NCBI GenBank assembly: GCA_964633205.1
Contig: CAZWFN010000129.1
Coordinates: 1-18,424 of the forward strand
Direction: 5' to 3'
Source of the DNA: CAYVQE01 sp964633205
GTDB lineage: Bacteria; Myxococcota; B64-G9
DNA: 18,424 bases
Shown here: piece by piece, positions 7,357-15,182 of the stretch
How positions within the stretch are numbered: position 1 is the first letter of the stretch
Layout of the letters: each line of letters begins with the position of its first letter
Position numbers and translations under genes: made by a program
Notes under the pieces: model-generated
What the model saw: only the letters and a program-made list of their open reading frames with translations
What the model was told of the DNA's origin: nothing
Databases searched by the model: none

Positions 7357-8514
7357 TCAGACCCCCAACCGGGTGTGCTCGAACAGCAGCGCCAGGGCGA
7401 TGCCGATGCCGAAGCCGACGGCCAGGTTGCTGGCCAGCGACACGGCCAGCATGACCACCACCACGAACACGTCGGCCCGCCGGTCCACGTCGCGCACGGT
7501 CATGGCCAGCTGGGCGCCGGCGAAGCACAGCAGCGCGCCCAGCACGGCGAAGGGCAGCAGGCCCAGCAGCGCCGGGGCCTGGTCGCCGAGCAGCAGCCCG
7601 ACGGCCAGCATGGCGGCGCCGATCATCAGGTTGGACCCGGCGCTGCGGGCGCCGAAGCGGTAGTGGGCGGCCAGCCCGCCGGCCCCGTGGCACAGCGGCA
7701 TGGCGCCGAACACGGCGCAGGCCAGGTTGGCCAGGCCCATGGATATCGCCAGCGCCCGCGGGCTGGACCGCCGGCCGGCCGCGGCGCCGAAGTACTCGCG
7801 GGTCAGATCGGATTGGGCCAGTATCGCGTTGCCCAGGGTCATGGGCAGCTGCGGCAGGGCCAGGGCGGTCAGCGCCAGCACCCACACCGAGGCCGCGGGC
7901 AGGCCGAAGGGCAGCGGCCGCGGCAGGTGCAGGCCCGGCTCCAGCCCGGCCAGGCCCTGCCAGCCGCCCAGGGCCAGGCCGGCGGCCGCCCCGCCGGCCA
8001 GCACCACCAGCGCGGCCGGGGCGCGGCGGTTGTCGAGCAGCAGCAGGATGACCAGCACCGCGGCGATGCCCAGCACCAGGCCCAGCGGCAGCGGGCCGAG
8101 CCGATCCACGGCCAGGAAGGGCTCGGCGCTGCCGCGGGCCTGCTGCAGCCCGGTGCGGCCCAGTATGAACTCGATGCCGCGCACCATCAGCAGCACCCCG
8201 GTGACCAGCTGCACCCCGCGCACGGTGGCGAACGGCACCAGCCGGCGCACCAGCCCGATGCCGCCGCTGGCGCCCAGCAGCAGCAGCAGCGCCCCGATCC
8301 ACAGCCCGGCCGCGCTCACCGCCAGCGGCGACAGCGCGCTGGCGATGGCGTAGGCGCTGATGACCTTCATCGGCTGCACCGGCACGGTGACGCCGAAGTA
8401 CAGCCCGGCCAGGATGTAGAACAGGCCGATGGCCAGGAAGGTGGCGGTGGCGTCGATGCCGTTGACCGCGATCAGGCCGAAGGCCAGCGGCAGCAGGGTG
8501 CCCAGATCACCCAG
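7357..8514 (-). CDS. MOT1-type sulfate/molybdate transporter, 5' end lost in gap
   Basis: Polytopic membrane protein of the MOT1 branch of the SulP superfamily, which imports molybdate or sulfate. The visible N-terminus LGDLGTLLPLAFGLIAVNG and GLYFGVTVPVQPMKVISAYA match the two signature stretches of this family (GDLGT and PVQPMK), and a second copy-like region PLCHGAGGLAAHYRFGARSA is also typical. About 385 residues with roughly ten hydrophobic segments remain; probably fewer than 30 residues are missing into the N run, because GDLGT lies near the start in relatives. The stop TGA lies 3 nt before the TTG start of the sigma gene, so they share a transcript. Direct involvement in metal efflux is not expected from the family. 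Molybdate versus sulfate specificity cannot be told from sequence. Confidence 0.88.
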   Translation of the reverse strand: MGDLGTLLPLAFGLIAVNGIDATATFLAIGLFYILAGLYFGVTVPVQPMKVISAYAIASALSPLAVSAAGLWIGALLLLLGASGGIGLVRRLVPFATVRGVQLVTGVLLMVRGIEFILGRTGLQQARGSAEPFLAVDRLGPLPLGLVLGIAAVLVILLLLDNRRAPAALVVLAGGAAAGLALGGWQGLAGLEPGLHLPRPLPFGLPAASVWVLALTALALPQLPMTLGNAILAQSDLTREYFGAAAGRRSSPRALAISMGLANLACAVFGAMPLCHGAGGLAAHYRFGARSAGSNLMIGAAMLAVGLLLGDQAPALLGLLPFAVLGALLCFAGAQLAMTVRDVDRRADVFVVVVMLAVSLASNLAVGFGIGIALALLFEHTRLGV

Positions 8515-8614
8515 NNNNNNNNNNNNNNNNNNNNNNNNNNNNNNNNNNNNNNNNNNNNNNNNNNNNNNNNNNNNNNNNNNNNNNNNNNNNNNNNNNNNNN
8601 NNNNNNNNNNNNNN
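8515..8614. other. Assembly gap of 100 N
   Basis: Exactly 100 undetermined bases, the conventional length for a scaffold gap of unknown size. Two real coding regions run into it from opposite sides and point away from each other: the transporter leftward and the TIG-kelch protein rightward. Both lack their starts. Long open frames that cross the gap on either strand are artefacts of translating N. Confidence 0.98.
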
Positions 8615-11600
8615 TGGTGCTGTCCGGTGATGCGCTGTCGCCGGTGGAGGTGGACTCGCTGACCGGGGATCCCAGCCTGTCCCTGCCGGCGCTGACGCTG
8701 CTGCCGGCGCTGGATCTGGCCGGCGAGCCGGCCGCGGCCGATGCCGCCGCGGTGGCGGTGGATTCCGAACGGCTCGGCTGGACCGACCAGCAGACCATGA
8801 GCCTGCGCATCGACCCCGAGCTGGCCCTGCAGCCCGGGGTCTACGACCTGCGGGTCGAGAACCGCAACGGCCGCAGCACCGTGCTGGAACAGGGGCTGGT
8901 GGCCGTGCCGCCGCCCGAGCTGCACGCCGTGGCGCCGGATCTGATCTGCACCGCCCAGGGGCCCAATACCCTGACGCTCAGCGGCGCGGGCTTTCTGCGC
9001 GTCGGCAGCGAGCTGCCGGAGGTCGACTTCGGCCAGGGCACGCGCCTGACCGCGACCGGGCTCGAGGATTGCACCCCCTTGCCCGGCCCGGTGGCCGATG
9101 CCGAGCGCTGCGCCACCCTGGTGCTGGAGCTGGACCAGGACGCCCTGGCGCCGGGGGCCTACGCCGTGCGGGTGACCAACCCCATGCCGGCCGGCTGCGC
9201 CTCGACCGAGCAGGTGACCCTGGCCGTGGTGCCGCCGCCCGAGCTGGATACCATCGAGCCCGATCTGCTCTGCACCGCTCAGATCGACAACACCCTGATG
9301 CTCAGCGGCAGCGGCTTTCTGGACGTCGACGGCAGCCTGCCCACGGTCAGCATCGGCGGGCTGGAGTTCACCGCCGCCGGCCTGGACGATTGCAGCCCGG
9401 TCGAGGGCACGCTGCTGGCGGCGCGTTCGTGCAGCAGCCTGCGGCTCGAGCTGCCGCCGGGATCGCTGCCCGCCGGGGCCCACGCGGTGGTGGTCACCAA
9501 CCCGCAACCGGCGGCTTGCAGCTCCGAGCAGGACCGCAGCCTGGCGGCGGTGGATCCGCCGCAGCTGGCCGCCGTGGAGCCGGACCTGCTCTGTCTGGAC
9601 GAGGCCGACATGACGCTGACCGTCAGCGGCTCCGGTTTTCTGGACGTGGCCGGCGCCCTGCCCACGGTGCTGGTCGACGACCAGGTCTTTGCAGCCGATG
9701 CGGTGTCCGACTGCCAGCCGGTGGCCGGCACCCTGCTCGAAGCGCGCTCCTGTACCACGCTGACGGTCACCCTGCCCCAGGGGGCCTTGGCCGCCGGCAG
9801 CTACGAGCTGAACGTGCACAACCCGGAGCCGGCCGCCTGCGTCTCCGAACAGGGGGTCGGCTTGGCGGTGGTCGAGTCGCCCGAGCTGATCGCGGTCAGC
9901 CCGGACCTGGTGTGCAACGCCCAGGGCCAGGATGCGTTGACGCTGACCGGCAGCGGCTTTCTGGACGTCGACGGCGCCCTGCCCACGGTGACCATCGCCG
10001 ATCAGAGCTTCACCGCCGACGCGGTCGACGACTGTGAGCCGGTGGCCGGCACCACCTTGCCCACCCGGCGCTGCAGCAGCCTGTCGCTGAGCCTGCCGGA
10101 GGGGGTGCTGCCGGCCGGCAGCCATCCGCTGGTGGTGACCAACCCGCCGCCGGCGGCCTGCTCCTCGCCGGCCGGCCCGCTGCTGGTGGTGGTGGAGCCG
10201 CCGGCGGTCGCCGCTTCGATCACCGCCCCGCCCTGCACCCAGGATCCGGACAGCCTGGTGCTGAGCGGTTCGGGCTTCTTGGTGGTCGACGGCGCCTTGC
10301 CGCTGGTGCTGGTCGAGGGCACCGAGGTCACCGTGGCCGATCGCGGCGGCTGCGTCCCGGTGGCGGACACCGCCCTGAGCGCAGAGAGCTGCAGCGAGCT
10401 GACCCTGAGCTTGCCGGAAGGGCTGCTGGGGCTGGGCAGCTACAGCGTCTCGGTGGCCAACCCCGATCCGCCCGGCTGCCAGACCGTGTTCGAGTCGGCC
10501 ATCGGCCTGCCGCCGGCCATCGACAGCATCTCGCCGGTGCGCATCTGCGAGACCGGCGGCCAGGTGAGCGTCTTCGGCTCCGACTTCCTCGACGGCGCGG
10601 TGGTGTCGATCGACGACAGCGAGGTGGCCACCACCTTCGTCTCGGACGGCGAGTTGCTGGCCGACGTGCCGGCCGGCTTCGCCGGCGGCCTGCACGACGT
10701 CACCGTGACCAATCCGGACGGCTGTGCCGACACCTTGACCGAGGCGCTGCAGATCATCGAGCTGCCGCTGGTCTACTACGTGGATCCGCCGGTGGTCTAC
10801 GACGGCATCAATACCCAGGTGACCATCTTCGCCTCGGGCATCGCCGGTGACGTGATCGACGTATCCATCCGGCCCAGCGGCCAGGCCGGGCCGGTCACCG
10901 CGCTGGAGTTCACCTTCGACCCGGCGCGGGCCAACCGCATCCAGGCCATCGTGCCGCAGGGCACGGCCGCCGGCGACTACGACGTGATCGTCAGCGACGA
11001 CGTGGGCTGCGTGGCCGAGCTGATCGCGGGCTTCGCCGTGACCGACGCGCTGACCCTGGCCATGGAGCGCATCGATCCGCCCTTCGGCTGGACCGCGTCC
11101 GATACCGCGGTGGTGCTGTTCGCCCAGGACCCGGCCACCCCCCCCGACGAGCAGTTCGCCCGCACCCCGCGGGCTTATCTGAATCCCTCCGACGCCGGGC
11201 CCGATACCGTGGCCACCGCGCTGGAGTCGGTCTCCTTCGTCGATCCGGTGCGCATCAACGCGGTGGTGCCGGACGGGCTGCCGGTGGGCAGCTACGATCT
11301 GGTGGCGGTCAACCCCAGCGGGGCGGTGGGCTTGCTGCCGGCGGCTTTCCAGATCAGCGCCGATCCGCCGCCGCTGATCGACACCGTCACCCCGGGCTCG
11401 GTGATCAACCAGGCCGGCCAGACGGTGGACGTCAGCGGCGATTTCTTCCGCGACCCGGCGGTGACCGCTTTCTGCCGCCAGCCCGACGGGACCGAGGTCG
11501 AGGTGGCCGGTGCGCTGGGGCCCTTCGATCAGCAGAGCATCGAGGTGACCTTCGACATGACCAACCCGGCTCCGGGCTCGGTGTGCCTGGTGCGGGTGAC

Positions 11601-13020
11601 CAACAGCGACGGCACCTACTTCGACTACTCGGCGCTGTCGGTGACCAACCCGGCCCAGAACCTGTCGGACTTCACCGCCGAGGCCGCCATGCTGGCCGCC
11701 CGGGTGGCCCCGGCCGCCGCGGCCGGCCGGCCGACCCGCTCGGCCCGCTATCTCTACGCCTTCGGCGGCGACGACGGCCAGGGCACGGTGCTGGACTCGA
11801 TCGAGGCCGCGCCGGTGGACCCCTACGGCGCGCTGGGCGCCTGGTTCGAGCTGGACTATGCCTTGCCCGGCCCGCGCACCCTGGCCGCGGCGGTCACCAT
11901 CGGCCGCTTTGTCTACCTGGTCGGCGGCAGCGACGCGGCCGCCAGCGACGCCGTCTACCGGGCCGAGGTGCTGCGCCCGGGCGATGCGCCCGCCATCAGC
12001 GACGCCGACATCCGCCTGGGCGAGGGCTCCGGGCTGGCCGGCGGGGTGTGGTACTACCGGGTGGCGGCGGTCTTTGCGGCCGACGACCCGCGCAACCCCG
12101 GCGGCGAATCGCTGGCCTCGGATCCGCTGGTCATCCAGCTGCCCGAGCGGCCGGAGGGCGTCCACGTCACCCTGGTCTGGTCCGAGGTGCAGCGCGCCGC
12201 GGGCTACCGCATCTACCGCAGCCCGGATCCGGATCTGGCCAGCGGCTCCGAGCGCCTGATCGCCGAGGTGGGCGCCGCCCCGCTGACCTACACCGACACC
12301 GGCGCTGCGGCCGCTGACCAGGCCCCGCTGCCCGACGGTTCGCTGGGCGCCTGGGCGGTGATGCCGTCGCTGATCGATGCCCGGGCCGGGGCCGGGGTGA
12401 CCGCGGCCCGCGATCCGGCCGACCCCAGCATGGCCTACATCTACGCCGTCGGCGGGCTGGACGAGACCGGCACCGCGCTGGGCACCTACGCGTTCTTGCC
12501 GGTGACCGTGGCGGCCGACGGCAGCCACACGGTGGGCGCCTGGACCGCCGGCGAAGAGAGCCTGGCCCAGCCCCGCTGGCAGCTGGCCGCCTTTCTGGCC
12601 GACCACGCCCACGCCGACGTGGTGCTGCCCGGCGACACCTGGATCTACGCCGGCGCCGGGGTGGCCGCCAACGGCAGCACCATGCGCAACGGCGTCGAGG
12701 CCGCCGAGGTGCTGCCCGGCGGGCAGTTGAGCGCCTGGACCGGGGTGGGCAACATGAACCCGGCCCGGGCCGGCTACGGCTACACCCTGGCCAACTCCAC
12801 CCTGTACGTCTTTGGCGGGCCCAATGCCAGCGCTTCGGAAGAAGGGGCCTCGTCGCAGATCCTGGGCCCACCGGGGCTGGGCAACTGGAACAACCTGGGC
12901 CTGAACACGACCGAACCGCGCTACCTGCCGGGCAGCGTGACCGAGAGCGCCTTCATCTTCCTGGTGGGTGGCTGGGACGGAACCGCGGCCACGGCCGGGG
13001 TCGAGAAGACGGTCTGGTGA
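8615..13020 (+). CDS. Large exported IPT/TIG-repeat and kelch-repeat protein, 5' end lost in gap
   Basis: The visible 1467 residues are almost wholly extracellular-type beta repeats. First is the end of a Cys-free TIG-like unit. Then come five close repeats of about 107 residues (8914-10512), with the recurring GSGFLDVDGALPTV core, followed by four divergent TIG-like units starting near 10513, 10765, 11059 and 11371. From about 11740 six kelch-like blades appear: YLYAFGG, FVYLVGG, YIYAVGG, WIYAGAG, TLYVFGG and FIFLVGG. Between blades two and three lies an fn3-like insert (WYYRVAAVFAADD, then AAGYRIYRSPD). TIG domains are Ig-like folds common in large surface proteins of deltaproteobacteria and Myxococcota; a surface or extracellular adhesive/structural role is inference. 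The signal peptide would be in the gap. A beta-barrel gene follows after 11 nt and is probably cotranscribed. Reading frame is continuous from 8617 to the TGA. Confidence 0.92.
8914..10512 (+). repeat. Five tandem ~321-bp TIG repeats with four patterned cysteines each
   Basis: Repeat starts fall at 8914, 9238, 9559, 9880 and 10201, giving spacings of 324, 321, 321 and 321 bp and a final unit of 312 bp. Each unit reads P-x-L (or PAV), a short strand, DL-[LIV]-C (APPC in unit five), then [ST]GSGFLDVDG-like core, D-C about 60 residues in, [RS]-x-C-[SAT]-x-L, and a closing NPxPxxC. Units two to four are the most alike in DNA, sharing stretches such as ggcagcggctttctggacgt, which suggests recent duplication or conversion. 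Confidence 0.9.
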
Positions 13021-13031
13021 GGAGGAGAGCC

Positions 13032-13715
13032 ATGTATGAGATGCGATTTTTGACGGTTCTGTCCTTCATCCTGGCCGCCGCGCCGGCCGCCGCGGCCGAA
13101 CCGGCCGCCGCGCCGGCCGCCGAGCCGGCCGCTGAGCCGGCGGTCGAGGCCGAGTCGCGCGACAGCGTCTCGATCGGCGCCCGGGTGGGGGTGTTTCTGC
13201 CACAGGTCAGCTCGGAGCTGGGCACCCACGTGATCGCCACCCTGGAGGCCGGCTACGCCTTCGCGGTTTGGGACGGCCGGCTGCAGCTGTTCGGCTCCAT
13301 CGCCTACGCCCAGCCGGAGCGCACCGAGAGCCGCAGCGACGAGCGCCTGTCCGGCGCCGAGGGCGGGGTCTACGACTTCACCACCATCCAGCGCGAGCTG
13401 ACCTTCGACCTGGGCCTGATGCTGCGCTTCCTGCCGCTGGACAGCCGCTTCAACGCCTATGCCGCGCTGGCGCCGCGGCTGTACCTGCTCGAGACCGAGA
13501 CCTTCGGCGAGGCCGGCGGTGAGAAGTTCGGCACCAACAGCGAGCATTCCACCAAGATCGGCTTCTTGTTCGGGCTCGGCGGCGAGGTGGTGCTGGGCCC
13601 GGGCCGGGTGCTGCTGCAGGTCTCCTTCGCCTACTCGCAGCTGCAGCACGAGTTCACCGGCGACGTGCCCACCGGTGCGCTGGCCATCGCCGCGGGCTAC
13701 CGCTTCATGTTCTGA
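13032..13715 (+). CDS. Outer-membrane beta-barrel protein with Ala-Pro-Glu linker
   Basis: A 227-residue exported protein: signal peptide (FLTVLSFILAAAPAAAAEP), then a low-complexity linker of repeated Ala-Ala-Glu-Pro, then about eight amphipathic beta strands (for example VSIGARVGVFLPQV, HVIATLEAGYAFAV, RLQLFGSIAYAQPE, TKIGFLFGLGGEVVLG, VLLQVSFAYSQLQH) and a C-terminal strand ending YRFMF. A final Phe is the usual signal for barrel insertion by the BAM machinery. The start ATG is chosen because ggaggaga lies just upstream at 13021-13028. It begins 11 nt after the TIG-kelch stop, so the two are likely made together, and the barrel might anchor or export its neighbour, though nothing in the sequence proves that. 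I cannot assign a specific family or function. Confidence 0.85.
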   Translation: MYEMRFLTVLSFILAAAPAAAAEPAAAPAAEPAAEPAVEAESRDSVSIGARVGVFLPQVSSELGTHVIATLEAGYAFAVWDGRLQLFGSIAYAQPERTESRSDERLSGAEGGVYDFTTIQRELTFDLGLMLRFLPLDSRFNAYAALAPRLYLLETETFGEAGGEKFGTNSEHSTKIGFLFGLGGEVVLGPGRVLLQVSFAYSQLQHEFTGDVPTGALAIAAGYRFMF

Positions 13716-13756
13716 GTGTTCTGAGTGCCCTGAATGCCCTGAATGCCCTGAATGGG
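13708..13756 (+). repeat. 9-bp tandem repeat covering the barrel gene's stop codon
   Basis: Five adjacent 9-bp units: two of tgttctgag (13708-13725) and three of tgccctgaa (13726-13752), followed by a decayed start of a sixth (tgggccgag). The first unit contains the barrel gene's real stop TGA at 13713-13715. Because the period is a multiple of three, every further unit puts another TGA in the same frame. The array lies in the 51-bp space between two convergent genes. A perfect palindrome gagccggctc follows at 13759-13768 and overlaps the peroxiredoxin stop; no T-rich terminator is visible. Confidence 0.9.
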
Positions 13757-13766
13757 CCGAGCCGGC

Positions 13767-14492
13767 TCACTCGTCCGGCTGCCACACCTTCCACACATTG
13801 CCGGCCAGGTCCGGGCTGACCTTGAGGGTGGGCTTGCCGGGTTCCCAGCCGGCCGGGCAGACCTCGGCGCCCTTGGTCTGGCGCACGTGCTGGAAGGCTT
13901 GTAGCTGGCGGATGGATTCGCTGACCTTGCGCCCCACCGGCGGGGTCAGGATCTCGATGGCCTGGATCACGCCGTCCGGGTCGATGATGAAGCGGCCGCG
14001 CACGTCCACCCCGGCGGCCTCGTCGTAGATACCGTAGACCGAGCCGATCTTGCCCCCGGCGTCGGACAGCATGGGGAAGGGAAAGCCCCCGTCGACCATC
14101 TTGGACAGCTCCTGCTCCTGCCAGATCTTGTGCACGAAGCGGCTGTCGGTGCTGCAGGCCATGACCTGCACCCCGAGCTTCTCGAACTCTGCGGCTTTGC
14201 CGGCGACCGCCGACAGCTCGGTCGGTCAGACGAAGGTGAAGTCACCGGGGTAGAAGCACAGAAAGACCCACTGGCCTTTGTAGTCCGACAGCTTGAGGTT
14301 CTTGAACCCGCCCTGGTGAAAGGCGGCGGCCTCGAAATCGGGCGCTGGCTTGCCTACCATGACCTGCATCTTCGCCTCCTCCTTGCTCTTCGCTCGAGCC
14401 TCCTGGGCTGGTTCCGCCGCGGGCTCGGCCGCCGGGCCGACCGGACCGGCCGCCGAGGCCACGCAACCCTCCACCTTCTCGTCCTGCGCCAT
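13767..14492 (-). CDS. prxU: Selenocysteine-containing 2-Cys-type peroxiredoxin (in-frame TGA = Sec89)
   Basis: Peroxiredoxin of the AhpC/Prx1 class, reducing peroxides with a catalytic chalcogen. The upstream half reads KPAPDFEAAAF ... FLCFYPGDFTFV, then TGA at 14226-14228, then PTELSAVAGKAAEF in the same frame with no shift. Family members have FTFVCPTEL here, so the TGA stands exactly at the peroxidatic Cys (PxxxTxxC motif). The resolving-Cys motif VCPAGW is intact near the C-terminus, as is the RGRFIIDPDG segment. Other genes in the window end in TGA, so it is not a reassigned sense codon. A SECIS-like hairpin follows the TGA. Length is 241 residues including Sec. The ATG at 14492 has GGGAGGTGAC upstream and gives a 41-residue Ala/Pro/Glu-rich extension; an alternative ATG at 14369, behind AAGGAGGAGG, gives the normal Prx N-terminus (MQVMVGKPAPDFEA). 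A random nonsense mutation at this very codon is much less likely. Confidence 0.88.
14194..14228 (-). promoter_or_regulatory. Candidate bacterial SECIS element downstream of the Sec codon
   Basis: Reading the mRNA after UGA, 17 nt lead to a GGUC loop (14208-14205) capped by a six-pair stem GUCGGC/GCCGGC (one U-G pair), extended by U-A and, after a two-base AA bulge, by C-G and G-C. Bacterial SECIS hairpins lie within the coding region directly 3' of UGA, have a small apical loop with G at its start, and bind SelB; the E. coli fdhF loop also contains GGUC. Position and loop fit. The fold was drawn by eye, and GC-rich sequence forms hairpins easily; a competing CCGAC/GUCGG pairing is possible. 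Confidence 0.6.
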
Positions 14493-14541
14493 GTCACCTC
14501 CCGTTCGAAGGGGCCATCCCCCTGCTCGGCTGCTGCGGCGT

Positions 14542-14566
14542 CGGCCGCGCGAAAAGCACGCGGCCG
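14542..14566. other. 8-bp inverted repeat in the peroxiredoxin leader
   Basis: Perfect arms cggccgcg (14542-14549) and cgcggccg (14559-14566) around a 9-nt loop cgaaaagca. It lies between the proposed promoter and the peroxiredoxin start, so it would fold in the 5' leader of that mRNA. No U-tract follows on either strand, so it is not a standard terminator. It could be an operator or a leader structure. Confidence 0.4.
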
Positions 14567-14578
14567 CCAATCCATGCC

Positions 14579-14607
14579 ATCTAATCGCAGCGGCCGAATT
14601 CGTTCAA
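14579..14607 (-). promoter_or_regulatory. Possible sigma-70 type promoter for the peroxiredoxin gene
   Basis: On the minus strand, TTGAAC (14607-14602) and TTAGAT (14584-14579) are separated by 17 nt. The -35 box matches four of six consensus bases, the -10 box only three. This is the AT-richest part of a 173-bp spacer, and it would leave a leader of about 80 nt. Weak on its own; supported mainly by spacing and location. Confidence 0.3.
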
Positions 14608-14665
14608 TCCCCCCGGGGGAAACAGCGGCAGAGCGGCAGTGGACGCAAACAGGGCCGATGCGGTG

Positions 14666-15175
14666 CTAGAAGTAGAAGCGGGCGCCGATGGCGGCGTCGA
14701 AGTCGAACCAGACGACCACCGGTGAGATGAAGGCCACCGCCGGGGCCACCTCGACGAAGACGTCGAAGGGGGTGTCGCCGATCAGGATGTCGATGCCCAC
14801 CGGCATCCGGGCCGCCAGGCTGGCGCCCACCTTGTCGCCGTGCAGATCGTGTGCCCAGTAGCCGACCTTGACACCCCCGCCCAGATAGAGCCAGACGTCG
14901 GTGGTCGAGGCGGCGGCGAAATCGACCAGGTGGACCTGGTAGTCGGCGTACAAGGCCCCGCCGGTGTACGGGTAGTAGCCCACACCCAACGCCAGGTCCA
15001 GCGCGTGACGGGTGTCGAACCAGTGCTTGAAGGTGATGCCGGCCGGTTCGCCGAGGCTGAGCCCGATGCCGGAGCGCTGCTCGACGCCGATCTCGGCTGC
15101 CGCCGGGCTGCCGGCCAGTGCCAGCACCAGCGCTGCCGTCAATGCCGTGTTCAATCCGAGTTTGAAGCCGTTCAT
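14666..15175 (-). CDS. Small outer-membrane beta-barrel protein (DUF3996-like)
   Basis: A 169-residue exported protein with a clear signal peptide (ALTAALVLALAGSPAAAEI) and a series of amphipathic strands ending in ARFYF, with the terminal Phe expected of a barrel. The stretch GIGLSLGEPAGITFKHWFDT followed by HALDLALGVGYY resembles the small barrel group annotated as DUF3996, in which a GEPTGI-type turn precedes a W-F-D/N segment; I give this from memory of the pattern. Function is unknown. It starts 7 nt after the stop of the preceding barrel gene with no good ribosome site, so it is probably translated by coupling. The stop is TAG, and a 173-bp spacer separates it from the peroxiredoxin gene. 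Confidence 0.85.
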   Translation of the reverse strand: MNGFKLGLNTALTAALVLALAGSPAAAEIGVEQRSGIGLSLGEPAGITFKHWFDTRHALDLALGVGYYPYTGGALYADYQVHLVDFAAASTTDVWLYLGGGVKVGYWAHDLHGDKVGASLAARMPVGIDILIGDTPFDVFVEVAPAVAFISPVVVWFDFDAAIGARFYF

Positions 15176-15182
15176 GGCGCGC

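Noticed and set aside
7375..12612. Frames of more than 1700 codons crossing the N run on both strands
   Set aside because: They exist only because N is translated as open. Each joins a real gene part to an antisense shadow.
13017..13031. Earlier GTG start for the barrel gene at 13017
   Set aside because: It would place the gggagg-like ribosome site inside the gene and add a few Arg residues; the ATG at 13032 sits at proper distance from it.
14226..14228. TGA as a true nonsense mutation making a peroxiredoxin pseudogene
   Set aside because: The stop is at exactly the catalytic Cys codon, the frame is otherwise intact on both sides, and a SECIS-like hairpin follows.
14553..14573. Sigma-54 promoter for the peroxiredoxin gene (TTGGCGGCCGCGTGCTTTT on the minus strand)
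   Set aside because: The GG and GC are only 9 bases apart; sigma-54 needs 10.
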